DNA of 64,000 nt from Niallia alba (lineage in GTDB: Bacteria > Bacillota > Bacilli > Bacillales > Cytobacillaceae), in NCBI RefSeq assembly GCF_012933555.1, contig NZ_JABBPK010000001.1:1094001-1158000 (forward strand). The letters are read 5' to 3'. Of this stretch, positions 1 through 9,430 are shown piece after piece (the stretch's first letter is position 1; the number at the start of each line of letters is the position of its first letter). The position numbers were made by a program, and so were the translations under genes. The notes beneath the pieces are model-generated. The model worked only from the letters and a program-made list of their open reading frames with translations. It made no database searches and was not told where the DNA came from.

Positions 1-1
1 G

Positions 2-694
2 CAAGTTAAAGAAGCAGAGGCTATTCAGACGTTTCGTGTCATAGGTGTGGACGGGATTATTATTTTTCCTGCAGAAAAGGAAATGTATAATGAAGCTGTT
101 CTTCGGCTTACGCTAGACAAGTTTCCGCTTGTATTGATTGATCGATATATGAAGAATATTTCTACATATAGTGTAAGTTCCGAAAATACGCAAGGAGCGT
201 TTGAGGCCGTTTCTTATCTGTTGAATAAAGGGCATGAACAGATTGCGCTTATCTCTCCATTAATAACAAATACGGTGACGGAAGAACGTGCAAAAGGATT
301 TGAACAAGCTTTTTTAAGAAAAGACATTACAATCGATAAAAACCTTTGGCTAACGTTACCATTTGATAAAATATCCGTTCATGAAACGCCTGTGATGATT
401 AAACAATTTTTAATGGAAAATCCTCAGTTGGCTTGCCTGTTTACGATGAATGCGGAGTTGGCACAGTATGCTCATCGTGCTATTGTAGAAGTCCAAAAAG
501 AGTCTTTACGTCCAATAGAGTTAGTCACATTTGATTCCCCTGGAATAGAAGGCATCACTTATGTGCAACAAGATATTCAGCAATGCAGCAAGCAAGCTGT
601 GAAATTATTAATGCAACAAATAGCTGGCGAATATAATCCAAAGCGAATTTATATACCAGTAAATTTAGTGATTGCTACAGACAAGGAAAAATAA
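2..694 (+). CDS. LacI/GalR-type regulator, effector-binding domain (5' truncated by window edge)
   Basis: The reading frame is open to the left edge, so the gene begins outside the window; the GTG at 47 is internal. What remains is the periplasmic-binding-protein-like effector domain of a LacI/GalR-type or GntR-LacI hybrid repressor: the dimer-core pattern DGIIIFP, the later PLVLIDRY strand, the NTQGAFEAVSYLLNKGH helix and the ERAKGFEQAF stretch are typical. The DNA-binding domain is not visible. It is followed by a hairpin terminator and then a cre-controlled hemicellulase gene, so control of plant-polysaccharide or pentose use is a reasonable inference, but the effector cannot be read. AraR-like identity is possible and unproven. 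Confidence 0.75.
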   Translation, partial: QVKEAEAIQTFRVIGVDGIIIFPAEKEMYNEAVLRLTLDKFPLVLIDRYMKNISTYSVSSENTQGAFEAVSYLLNKGHEQIALISPLITNTVTEERAKGFEQAFLRKDITIDKNLWLTLPFDKISVHETPVMIKQFLMENPQLACLFTMNAELAQYAHRAIVEVQKESLRPIELVTFDSPGIEGITYVQQDIQQCSKQAVKLLMQQIAGEYNPKRIYIPVNLVIATDKEK

Positions 695-709
695 AGTGAG
701 AAAGAGGAT

Positions 710-738
710 GCTACCTATTAATGGTAGCTATTTTTTTG
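710..738 (+). terminator. Rho-independent terminator after the regulator
   Basis: GCTACC and GGTAGC form a 6-bp stem around a short AT loop and are followed by a run of seven T. It lies 16 bases after the stop codon. Confidence 0.85.
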
Positions 739-836
739 CTCTAACATAATTTTCGTCCTGCCTTTTCCTCTATAATAAATGCCTTTTTTTTCTATTAAGT
801 AGGACTTTTAAATCAAAATAATATAAAAGGTATAAT

Positions 837-856
837 ATATACTAAGTTTAGTATAT
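837..856. promoter_or_regulatory. 20-bp perfect palindrome, operator-like
   Basis: ATATACTAA-GT-TTAGTATAT has perfect 9-bp arms. It overlaps a TATAAT sequence (831-836) and lies about 200 bp before the GH43 gene. It could be the operator of the adjacent regulator; that link is inference. Confidence 0.45.
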
Positions 857-885
857 GTTTGCGAAGTGAGATAATATAAGATATT

Positions 886-899
886 TGTAAGCGCTTTTA
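886..899. promoter_or_regulatory. Catabolite-responsive element (cre, CcpA site)
   Basis: TGTAAGCGCTTTTA matches the Bacillus cre consensus TGWNANCGNTNWCA at every defined base except the penultimate C. It lies in the leader of the GH43 gene, as expected for a glucose-repressed extracellular hydrolase. Confidence 0.65.
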
Positions 900-1062
900 A
901 TAATCGCAATACAACATGTTTAGATTGAGTTTAATAGTTTTCCTTTCTTCTAAGATTTTTACTAGAATACTGGTATTCAGGGTGTACTAATCAAGTTATG
1001 GCTGATCTGGTATACCCTTTTTATATAAATAGTTGTTCAACAAATATGAGGAGGGGATTATC

Positions 1063-4000
1063 CTGAAAAAGTTAGTAAAAGTCTTACTGTGTGTTAGTTT
1101 ATGGCTTTCTTTACCGTATGCAGCATTCGCATATAGTAACCCAATGGATTTACCAGAATCTTGGACATGGGATAGTGGGGAGTATTATGGGGAAGGAGAC
1201 CCGTATATTCTAAAGTACAATGGTATTTATTATCTTTATGTTAGTACAGTAGATGATAAAAGTGGTGTGAAGGCGTGGACATCGGAAGATTTAGTGAATT
1301 GGACATATGCTGGTCTTGTTACAGAAGAACCTACTACGAAGGCTGCATATGCACCGGAAGTTGTTTACTGGAATGGCGATTTCTATATGTATACATCTCC
1401 AGGTGGCAATGGGCATTATGTCTATAAAAGTTCAAGTCCTCTAGGTCCGTTTAAAAAACAAACAGATAACCTTGGGATGGGTATTGATGGACATGTATTT
1501 ATTGATGATGATGGAAAGTGGTATTTTTATAGTACTGGAGCAAACAGAATAGATGCTCGGACTATGCCATCGCCAACTGAATTTGGAAAAGCAACAGATA
1601 CTGGTGCTAAGATGAATGGCTGGACTGAAGGGGCAACGGTACTGAAAAGACAAGGCAAATACTATATGACTTATACAGGAAACCATATTTGGAATAAAGC
1701 ATACCGTATTGACTATGGAGTAAGTGATTCTCCTGATGTTGGTTTTACAACCAATAAAGAGCAAAATCCTCTCTTATTAAATACAGAAGGAGAAAATGTA
1801 GGATTAGGGCATAACACAGTTGTCCGAGGGCCAGACCTTGATTCCGACTATATCGTGTATCATAGTCATGCAAACCCTGGGCGTAATATAAACTTTGATC
1901 GAATAGCATGGAATGGGGATAAAATGCTAGTGTTGGGGCCAACAACCTCTGAGCAATCAGATCCTGCTTTACCGGATTTTAGTGATCGATTTGATCGAAA
2001 AGACATCGGAAAGAATTGGAAAAGTGTAAATGGAGGGAAATGGGGAATAACCAACAGCAGTCCTAATTGGCTTGAACAGAAGACTTTAGGCAAAAAAACA
2101 TGGTATAGACAAGTGAGTAAGGCATCTACAGAGAAGGAATATACAGTAGAATTCAATATGAAAATGGTAGAAAAGGGGAAAAGCGAAAATCCGCGAATTG
2201 GTGTGGTTTTCTCCTATAAAGATGAAAAAAATTACGGGACAGCTGTCTTAAGTCCAGAGCATAATCGACTGGAAACAAATTTTGTTGTTAATGGTGTTGA
2301 ACAAGGTTGGGAGTACGCAAATCTACCAGAAGGGTATGATTACAAAAACCTACATCAAATTAGAGTAGAAAAGTCAGAAGCTACGTTTAGAATCTTTGTC
2401 GATGACATGCAAAAGCAAACACGTGAAGTTCGAAATCTTGGTGCTGGTAGCATCGGTTACACTACATCAGATGTACACGGAGCATTTGGCTATACAGCAT
2501 ATAGTAATAAGGTAGATGGAAGTAATATCTTTGATGCATACAAGCCTTTACCAGGGAAAATTGAGGCTGTTCATTACAATGCCGGTGGTGAAGGTGTTGG
2601 GTATTATGATAAAACAAAGAAAAAAGAGGTTAATCCTTATCGCCAAGACAAGGTAGATATTGCTGAGCAATCAGACGGTAGTTATTATATTGAATCAAAT
2701 GAAAAAGGGGAATGGCTGAAATACAATGTAAATATTGCAAAAGAAGGCTTATATAATCTAGATTTACGAGTCGGAGAATCTTCTAAAGATGCTAAGGTAA
2801 GAATCTTGTTAGATGGAAAGACGGATATAACTGGGGATGTAAGTATTCCGCAGTCAAATGATTGGAGAACCTTCTCTATCGAAAAGCTTAAATTACCAAA
2901 AGGAAAGCATACACTTACCATTGAAGTGAAAAAAGGTTCGTTTGATTTTGCAAGCTTTAAAGTACAAGGGTATAAAGCAGTTGACAGCTTGTCTGATGAC
3001 TTTAATGATGGAGATGCAGACGGATGGGACGAAGTGGAGGGTACATGGAAAGTAGGTCCTTTTGAAGAGGTTAATATTGATTTTGATGAATATAAACAGG
3101 TTCCTGGAGTAATAAATGCAGCTTATTACAATACTGGTGGTGAAGGGGTCGCCTATCATGATACGACGACCGAAAACATTGGGGGAGTATTCAGAAGAGA
3201 TTCAGTAGATATTCGAACCAATCCAGAAGGCGGCGGATATGCTGTTGGGTGGAATCAGACTGGTGAATGGCTTAAGTATAATGTAAATGTTCAAGAAGCT
3301 GGTGAATACAATCTTAAGCTTTATATGGCGACAACTTTCACAACTGCAAAGGCACGCCTCTGGTTAGATGATGAAATAGATTTGACCGGCGTATTTGATG
3401 TCCCGTCTACTGGAGGTTGGAACAATTGGACACCAGTAATTAAAAATGGAATTACTTTGCCTGAGGGAAATCATACGTTGAAATTAGAATTTGTAGAAGG
3501 GGAATTCGATTTTACTAAAATGGAATTCACATCATTTGATATTCATCAACCATTACCAGGGCTCATTGAAGCGGAAGACTATAATGTCGGTGGCCAAAAT
3601 GTAGCTTATTATGATAGCACGGAAGGCAACACTGGGGAACAATACCGTAACGATGATGTCGACATTCGCAAAATATCTGAAGGGGATTATGCAGTTAGCT
3701 GGATTCAAACTGGAGAATGGTTAAAGTATGATGTAAATATTTTAGAAGAGGGAAGCTATGGACTTGATTTACTCGTATCAACTGTAAGTGATGGAGCGAA
3801 AGTGAAGGTTCTATTAGATGATGAGATAGATTTAACTGGGGAAATTGATTTGCCGAAAACAGGCAGCATAGATACTTGGAAGAATGTATCCTTACCAAAT
3901 ATAACCTTACCAGCAGGTAAACATACGTTAAAAGTGGTTGCTGTAGAGGGTGGCTTTGATCTTTCGAAGTTTATGTTCCAGCAATTTGATAAGTATAAGC

Positions 4001-5187
4001 AGCTTCCAGGTAAAATAATGGCGGCAGATTATATTACTGGTGGAGAAGGTGTAGCGTATCACGATAACACAATCGAGAATATTGGTGGAGAGTATCGACA
4101 GGATGCAGTAGATATTCGTGTTAACCCTGAAGGTGGTTACAATGTTGGTTGGAACCAAGCAGGAGAATGGTTAAAGTATAATGTCGATATCGCAGAAGCC
4201 GGTACCTATGATTTAGCAATAAGAGTAGCGACAACGTTTAAAGATAGTCAAATCCGATTATGGCTTGATGATTCGCTTGATTTAACAGGGGTTATTGATG
4301 TCCCTAGTACTGGCGACTGGAATAATTGGGAAAATGTTATTAAAGAAGATGTTTCCTTACCAGCTGGACAACATACCATTAAAGTGGAAATTGTAAAAGG
4401 CGAATTTGATTTTTATCAATTTGAATTCTTAGAGGAAATAGAAGGAACAGAGCCAGAAATAATTGGTGAGTACAATGCGAGTAGTGCCACATTTGCAAAA
4501 TCAGTTATCGGTGAAAAAGAGTGGAAAGACTACATCGTTGAAGCCGATGTTAAAGTTGCTGAAGGAGCTGGAGATGGAGGAGTTATTTTTAGAGTAAACA
4601 ATCCTGCAAATGGAATCGAGCTTAGTCAAAATAATGCTGATTTTATGCAAGGATATGTTGCTTATATAAATGAAGAAGGAGTCCACCTTGGAAAGCAAAA
4701 TTATAATTGGGAGTATCTTGATGGTGCCTCTATCAAAGAACCTTCATCTACTTGGCATCATATGAAAATTGAAGTGAGTGGAACAACGATTAAAGTATTT
4801 GTGGATGATATGAAGACACCAAAAATTAATTATACGGACAAGAGTAGTACTGCCTTTACACAGGGGAAAGTAGGAGTAAGGTCCAATTATAATAATACAA
4901 AGTTTGATAATTTCTCTGTTAGATCAAACAAAGCCGATCACACGTCTATTCAAGCATTATTGGATAAGTATAAGGACTCAGGGGAACTAAAGCATAGTCT
5001 TTATAAAAGCTTAAGCAATAAACTGAAGCAATCGAAACAACATCTAGACAAAGGGAGAGAAGACCAAGCAGCTAAATTTCTCCGTGATATGATCAAGCTG
5101 ATTAATAACGACAAAAATAAGGAATTACCTGCTGATAAAAAAGAAATCTTGAAGGCAGATTTAGAAAAATTGATCGAACAATTGTGA
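1063..5187 (+). CDS. Secreted glycoside hydrolase family 43 with four CBM6 modules and nested LamG-like domain
   Basis: A secreted enzyme, probably acting on arabinan, xylan or arabinoxylan. Numbering is from the upstream TTG at 1033. A signal peptide (KKLVKVLLCVSLWLSLPYAAFA) precedes a GH43 beta-propeller at about 35-300, with GDPYI (general base), DGHVFIDDDG and WTEGATV (acid) motifs. A LamG/DUF1080-like sandwich (about 310-500) follows. Four CBM6-type modules start near 507, 690, 845 and 1000, each with a GEWLKY(N/D)V core. A final sandwich and a helical tail (about 1297-1384) complete it. Start: GAGGAGGGG (1048-1056) is six bases before a CTG at 1063, which begins exactly at the signal peptide. 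The TTG at 1033 lies upstream of this ribosome site and adds ten unlikely residues. The second sandwich is split around CBM6 modules 2-4. Sure of class, unsure of substrate. Confidence 0.9.
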   Translation: MKKLVKVLLCVSLWLSLPYAAFAYSNPMDLPESWTWDSGEYYGEGDPYILKYNGIYYLYVSTVDDKSGVKAWTSEDLVNWTYAGLVTEEPTTKAAYAPEVVYWNGDFYMYTSPGGNGHYVYKSSSPLGPFKKQTDNLGMGIDGHVFIDDDGKWYFYSTGANRIDARTMPSPTEFGKATDTGAKMNGWTEGATVLKRQGKYYMTYTGNHIWNKAYRIDYGVSDSPDVGFTTNKEQNPLLLNTEGENVGLGHNTVVRGPDLDSDYIVYHSHANPGRNINFDRIAWNGDKMLVLGPTTSEQSDPALPDFSDRFDRKDIGKNWKSVNGGKWGITNSSPNWLEQKTLGKKTWYRQVSKASTEKEYTVEFNMKMVEKGKSENPRIGVVFSYKDEKNYGTAVLSPEHNRLETNFVVNGVEQGWEYANLPEGYDYKNLHQIRVEKSEATFRIFVDDMQKQTREVRNLGAGSIGYTTSDVHGAFGYTAYSNKVDGSNIFDAYKPLPGKIEAVHYNAGGEGVGYYDKTKKKEVNPYRQDKVDIAEQSDGSYYIESNEKGEWLKYNVNIAKEGLYNLDLRVGESSKDAKVRILLDGKTDITGDVSIPQSNDWRTFSIEKLKLPKGKHTLTIEVKKGSFDFASFKVQGYKAVDSLSDDFNDGDADGWDEVEGTWKVGPFEEVNIDFDEYKQVPGVINAAYYNTGGEGVAYHDTTTENIGGVFRRDSVDIRTNPEGGGYAVGWNQTGEWLKYNVNVQEAGEYNLKLYMATTFTTAKARLWLDDEIDLTGVFDVPSTGGWNNWTPVIKNGITLPEGNHTLKLEFVEGEFDFTKMEFTSFDIHQPLPGLIEAEDYNVGGQNVAYYDSTEGNTGEQYRNDDVDIRKISEGDYAVSWIQTGEWLKYDVNILEEGSYGLDLLVSTVSDGAKVKVLLDDEIDLTGEIDLPKTGSIDTWKNVSLPNITLPAGKHTLKVVAVEGGFDLSKFMFQQFDKYKQLPGKIMAADYITGGEGVAYHDNTIENIGGEYRQDAVDIRVNPEGGYNVGWNQAGEWLKYNVDIAEAGTYDLAIRVATTFKDSQIRLWLDDSLDLTGVIDVPSTGDWNNWENVIKEDVSLPAGQHTIKVEIVKGEFDFYQFEFLEEIEGTEPEIIGEYNASSATFAKSVIGEKEWKDYIVEADVKVAEGAGDGGVIFRVNNPANGIELSQNNADFMQGYVAYINEEGVHLGKQNYNWEYLDGASIKEPSSTWHHMKIEVSGTTIKVFVDDMKTPKINYTDKSSTAFTQGKVGVRSNYNNTKFDNFSVRSNKADHTSIQALLDKYKDSGELKHSLYKSLSNKLKQSKQHLDKGREDQAAKFLRDMIKLINNDKNKELPADKKEILKADLEKLIEQL

Positions 5188-5199
5188 TAGAGGATATTG

Positions 5200-5247
5200 G
5201 TGTCAGGTACCGTAAAAAGACAGTTGTCTTTTTATGGTGCCTGACAC
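5200..5247. repeat. GGTGTCAGGCACC-type palindromic repeat, copy A
   Basis: A near-perfect long hairpin with outer arms TGTCAGG and CCTGACA and inner arms TAAAAAGACA and TGTCTTTTTA. It starts 12 bases after the GH43 stop codon and may also act as its terminator. The same element recurs at 11455 and 24494, with partial derivatives at 26338 and 29791. Confidence 0.85.
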
Positions 5248-5421
5248 TATTTTAAAATCACTTTATAATATAGTCCATCTTGTTTTACAATTGACCTAAG
5301 GCTGTACTCTTATATAACAACCAATTCCAATTAATAAACTAGCAATTGGAAAGGTGAAAAAAGGAAGAAACCACTATTGCAGCTATCTTATAGCTGGACT
5401 AATAATAAAGGAGACTCATCC

Positions 5422-6819
5422 ATGAATTACGATGAAAAAATAATACTTAAAAAGGTTCAATTACCATATACATTTAACGATGTTGAACCAGTATACCTAA
5501 CTGAAGCAACGATGGAACAAAGAGCGAAAAAAGTACTGGACCTAATGAAAGAAGATAATTTCGATTCTCTAGTTATTTATGCTGATAAAGAACATGGAAG
5601 TAATTTTGAATACTTAACTGGTTTTATTCCTAGATTTGAAGAAGGGCTGTTCGTACTAAAGAAAACAGGACAAGCATCTTTTATTCTCGGCAATGAAAAC
5701 TTAAAAATGTCAAAATATGCACGCCTTCAAGGAGAACTTTATCACTATCCACTATTTTCATTACCAAATCAACCTATGGAAAATGAGAAAAGTCTGGATT
5801 CCATCTTATGTGATATAGATTTTTCAAATGATAAAAAAATTGGGCTTATTGGCTGGAAAATGTTTACCTCTACTCAATATGATAATTCAGCAATATTTGA
5901 TATCCCTCATTTTATTGTTGAGGCTGTTCGTAACATATGTACTATAGAAGCAGAAATTGTAAATGCAGCTTATTTATTTATTGGTGGCGGTAAGGGTGCA
6001 CGAACGATTAATAATGCGAACGAGATTGCTCACTATGAGTACGGAGCCAACCTGTCTTCAACTAGTATGCTTAAAGCTATGAATGCTGTTGAAATCGGTG
6101 TGAAAGAAAGCTATCTTGGTAATTTGCTAAATGCTGAAGGTCAGACAAATAATGTAGTTACAATTGCTGCAACTGGTGTAAGATTTGAAAAGGCAAATTT
6201 ATATCCCACTAGTAAGCAACTAAAATTAGGAGATACTCTTTCTCTTACTACCGGTTACAAAGGAGGATTATCCAGTCGAGCTGGATTCGTGGTTGAAAGT
6301 GCGGAACAACTGCCTGATAATCAACGTGATTATCTTGAGAAGGTAGCAATTCCTTACTTTAAGACGGTGGTTTTTTGGCTAGAGAATATTCGCATTGGAA
6401 TGTACGGTGGCGAGTTTTACAAAATGATTGAGGAAGTATATCCAAAAGAAAAGTATCATTGGCATTTGAATCCTGGGCATCTTGTTGCAGATGAAGAATG
6501 GATGTCCTCGCCAATTTATCCAAGTTCAAAAGAGACTCTAAAAAGCGGGATGGTGTTTCAAATAGATATAATCCCATCTATAACTGGTTATGGGGGAGTA
6601 AGTGCAGAAGAGTGTATAGCGTTGGCAGATGAGGAGCTTAGAAACCAGATTAATAATGAATATCCACATTTATGGGGACGAATCGAAAAGCGAAGATATT
6701 ATATACAGCATGAGTTAGGAATTAATCTACCGGAACACGTTATCCCACTTTCCAATTTGGTGGCTTATCTTCGACCGTTCTTTTTAAATAAATCAGCTAC
6801 ATTAACATGTGTTAAATAG
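5422..6819 (+). CDS. M24 (creatinase/aminopeptidase P-like) family protein lacking most metal ligands
   Basis: N-terminal creatinase-like domain (about 30-160) followed by a pita-bread M24 domain (about 190-430). The start is ATG 5422, eight bases after AAAGGAG; the frame is open further upstream to a TTG without such a site. Active M24 metallopeptidases bind metal through D, D, H, E, E. Here the first Asp positions read LTTGYKGG and SSRAGFVV, with no aspartate where YxDxxR is expected, and the first conserved Glu is Asp (FQIDIIP). Only the His (NPGHL) and last Glu (SAEEC) are recognisable. It may therefore be a non-peptidase member (creatinase-type or methyl-transfer-type chemistry) or a pseudo-enzyme. 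It appears monocistronic. Function unknown. Confidence 0.75.
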   Translation: MNYDEKIILKKVQLPYTFNDVEPVYLTEATMEQRAKKVLDLMKEDNFDSLVIYADKEHGSNFEYLTGFIPRFEEGLFVLKKTGQASFILGNENLKMSKYARLQGELYHYPLFSLPNQPMENEKSLDSILCDIDFSNDKKIGLIGWKMFTSTQYDNSAIFDIPHFIVEAVRNICTIEAEIVNAAYLFIGGGKGARTINNANEIAHYEYGANLSSTSMLKAMNAVEIGVKESYLGNLLNAEGQTNNVVTIAATGVRFEKANLYPTSKQLKLGDTLSLTTGYKGGLSSRAGFVVESAEQLPDNQRDYLEKVAIPYFKTVVFWLENIRIGMYGGEFYKMIEEVYPKEKYHWHLNPGHLVADEEWMSSPIYPSSKETLKSGMVFQIDIIPSITGYGGVSAEECIALADEELRNQINNEYPHLWGRIEKRRYYIQHELGINLPEHVIPLSNLVAYLRPFFLNKSATLTCVK

Positions 6820-7138
6820 TAAACAATGATGAACAATATATTAATAGTAGATAATTTAAGGAATGATAAAATTATGTTACTTTAAAAAAGTAAAAAAAAA
6901 AGTGGCTTTTCATCGCGAGCGAGGGATATGTCTTGGGAGATAAAGAAGACTGAATGAGCTTCTAAATGTTTCTTTTATCAATTATTAGTAAATACATATT
7001 AAACTATCGGGTGTTTTTCTTAAATGAGGAAGCTCCTTTCTTATGTTGCTATAGGGCAGGATGCTAGTAATAATAGAAAAATTTTGCTTATGGAAGAAAA
7101 AAGGCAAGTTAGAATCAGTGTTATTTATTATACAATAT
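6820..7138. other. Intergenic region before the IS element
   Basis: AT-rich, no credible open frame. It ends at the left target duplication of the IS. The sequence before the IS joins to that after it to restore the leader of the gene at 8579, so a promoter for that gene probably lies here. Confidence 0.5.
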
Positions 7139-8543
7139 CACTAGTGTTGCATTAATTTAAATTCACTATTAAAAATACTCAAAATGTTCAATATTATTAT
7201 TTTGCGCAAAGAAAAAGTCCTTTATAATGGATTAGTCAGGTGGTAACCCGTCCAAATCCACTAAAAAAGGACCATCACATGGACAAGATTACACGAAAAA
7301 CTTCATTTGGACAATGGTTTTCACCTATAAATCTTCAATTATTTGAAGAAAACGTGAAAACGATGAAATTAGATTACTATACGAAAAAATTAACGACAGA
7401 GTCATTTCTAAAATTACTACTTTTTGCGCAGCTACAAGAAATTGAAAGTCTGCATGCGCTGGGTGATTGTCTTTTCGATGACCAGCTTCAAAAAGGGATA
7501 GACCTTGATTCTATTAGTATTTCTCAGTTGTCACGGCGGTTAAACGGCATAAACCCTGATCTATTTCAAAGGCTTTTCCTTGATTTAGTGTCACAAATTC
7601 ATGCCAAAACGCATTACACGAAACTCGTGATGCCGTTAAAAATCATTGATTCAAGCACATTGCCACTTAATTTGACCAATCATAAATGGGCTAAATTCCG
7701 CAAAACAAAAGCAGGTGTAAAGTTACATTTGCGCCTTGTGTTTATGGAAAAGGGTATATCCTATCCTGAAAAGGCCGTTATGACAACGGCAAAAGAACAT
7801 GACCGTGGTCAGCTTGAAATCATGGTGGATGACAAGGAATGCATGTATGTGTTTGACCGTGGTTATCTAGACTACGAGCGCTTTGATCGCATGACTGATG
7901 ATGGCTACTTCTTTCTTTCACGGCTACGCAAAAATGCAGTCATACGGAACGTTTACGATTTTAAGCTACCCAAGGATACAGCTGTTTTATCAGACCAAAT
8001 GGTGTTGATAGGTACGACTCAAAACCGTGCTGAAAATTACTTTCGGCTTCTAAAAGTGATGGACTCAAAAGGAAATGAACTTCATTTAATTACAAATCGT
8101 TTTGATTTAAGCGCCGAAGAAATTTCAGAAATGTATAAATCACGGTGGGCAATTGAGCTGTTTTTTAAATGGATCAAACAACATCTCAGCATCAAAAAGT
8201 TCTACGGTCAAAGCGAATGGGCGATTCAAAATCAAGTATTTATCGCACTAATTGTTTTTTGCCTACATGTTCTCGTGCAAATCGAGACCAGAAGCAAGCG
8301 AAAAACCTTACAGATTAGCCGTTATCTAAGGGCTGCATTGTGGAAACCAGCGAATGTTTGGCTTCGAAAGATTGAAGGAAAAGCCATCCCTTAAATATGC
8401 AAATTGTCGTCGTTGCAAAAGTCTAATTGTAAATAAATTTCCAAATGGATGGGGCCACCTTTGATTGGGTATTTACTTTTTTGCCTCTAAACAGGGAAGG
8501 TGAGTAAACTGAAAATTATGACACTATTTATGCAACACTAGTG
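7139..8543 (+). mobile_element. IS4-family insertion sequence, copy 1, intact
   Basis: 1405 bp. Terminal inverted repeats read CACTAGTGTTGCATTAA at the left and the complement of CACTAGTGTTGCATAAA at the right. It is bounded by a perfect 9-bp target duplication ATACAATAT at 7130-7138 and 8544-8552. One transposase gene fills it. It inserted about 27 bp in front of the start codon of the small membrane-protein gene at 8579. A second copy is at 26747-28187. Confidence 0.95.
7279..8394 (+). CDS. IS4-family DDE transposase
   Basis: 371 aa from ATG 7279, which follows AAAAAAGGA at good spacing; the frame opens 13 codons earlier but without a ribosome site. DDE signatures are visible: IIDSSTLPL (first D), YVFDRGYLDYERF (second D, DRGY), and the YREK box YKSRWAIELFFKWIK holding the catalytic Glu. 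All residues appear intact, so this copy may be active. Nearly identical to the transposase at 26895-28010; differences are scattered substitutions such as RNVYDF versus REVYDF. Confidence 0.95.
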   Translation: MDKITRKTSFGQWFSPINLQLFEENVKTMKLDYYTKKLTTESFLKLLLFAQLQEIESLHALGDCLFDDQLQKGIDLDSISISQLSRRLNGINPDLFQRLFLDLVSQIHAKTHYTKLVMPLKIIDSSTLPLNLTNHKWAKFRKTKAGVKLHLRLVFMEKGISYPEKAVMTTAKEHDRGQLEIMVDDKECMYVFDRGYLDYERFDRMTDDGYFFLSRLRKNAVIRNVYDFKLPKDTAVLSDQMVLIGTTQNRAENYFRLLKVMDSKGNELHLITNRFDLSAEEISEMYKSRWAIELFFKWIKQHLSIKKFYGQSEWAIQNQVFIALIVFCLHVLVQIETRSKRKTLQISRYLRAALWKPANVWLRKIEGKAIP

Positions 8544-8578
8544 ATACAATATAAATAAAAATATATGGAGGTATAGTT

Positions 8579-8863
8579 ATGTGGATAATATTTGGGGTTA
8601 TTGCAATAGTAACAACTTTTATTAATCTTTATATGTATAAAGCAGGAAAGGATTATAAGCTTGCTATGGCGGTGGGATTATCATTTACAGCTTTAACTCT
8701 TTGTGCAGAATACAGTCTTGTATCGTCGTGGGTAGAAGTGGAAGATTGGGCAGCTTTAATGGATGTAGTACCTGGTATGGAAAGAGCATTATGGTTTTTG
8801 ACAATTGTTTCTATCTTCCTAAATATAGCTCCTATACTTTTAGAACTAAAAGATAAGAAATAG
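8579..8863 (+). CDS. Small three-helix membrane protein of unknown function
   Basis: 94 aa starting at ATG 8579, preceded by GGAGGT seven bases upstream. Three hydrophobic segments are visible (about 2-20, 29-48 and 70-88), with a short acidic stretch EVEDW between the last two and a lysine-rich cytoplasmic-looking tail ELKDKK. Conserved-looking hypothetical; I do not recognise a function. The IS4 element sits between its ribosome site and whatever promoter drove it, so present expression may depend on read-through from the IS. Confidence 0.75.
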   Translation: MWIIFGVIAIVTTFINLYMYKAGKDYKLAMAVGLSFTALTLCAEYSLVSSWVEVEDWAALMDVVPGMERALWFLTIVSIFLNIAPILLELKDKK

Positions 8864-8890
8864 AAATTAGGCAATGCAATTAAGAAAAAA

Positions 8891-9275
8891 ATAAAGAGAA
8901 TAAGACATAACTAAATAGATACGCTGTAAAGACGAACAATTTCTAATCTAGCTAGTAAATAGCGGCTGCTTTCGTATACTTTTTACAAGAGGAAACATAA
9001 TTATTGGGGAAAACAGAGCAGCCGGAATACACGAAGACGCCACGGGGATTAGCGAGACAGCCTGAAACCCTGCAGGCGAAGCCGAAGCGGCTCAGCGCGA
9101 GCCCCACGGAAAGCGAAGTGTATGCCGGCTGTGGGGAATCGCACTAAACTTCATGGAAACATCCTTTAAAAAACAAATAAAAAAACCAAACATACGGAAC
9201 TTTCATTAGCATCTTCATATCATTGTTCGGATTTACCCTTGGCTGGAATACTTATGTCCCAGTCTCTGTCTCTTT
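8891..9275. repeat. MITE-like composite intergenic repeat, copy 1
   Basis: About 385 bp, related to the element at 17884-18457. Shared landmarks: CTGTAAAGACGAACAAT near the left end, a central GC-rich palindrome with arms GCAGCCGGAATACAC and GTGTATGCCGGCTG, and the right end TGGAATACTTATGTCCCAG. The left terminal repeat has decayed (AGACATAACT in place of GGCTGGGACAAAACT). Non-coding; locally GC-rich against an AT-rich background. The remaining bases to 9430 show nothing recognisable. Confidence 0.75.
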
Positions 9276-9430
9276 GGAAAACAAGGTAGACACGTGCAAA
9301 ACGCACGAATTTGTAAAACAATTCAATTAAATTAACGAGTGTGATCGTTGCATAGGATTCGGAGTTAAATAACAAAAAAATTCTCCAATATTAATACAGT
9401 ATTCTTTGTAAGAAAAATAACTCAAATCTG

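Noticed and set aside
1441-4698. Series of minus-strand frames across the GH43 gene
   Set aside because: They mirror the repeated CBM6 coding sequence and lack ribosome sites.
5377-5421. Extended N-terminus of the M24 protein from an upstream TTG
   Set aside because: AAAGGAG is positioned for ATG 5422, and the upstream residues are not family-like.
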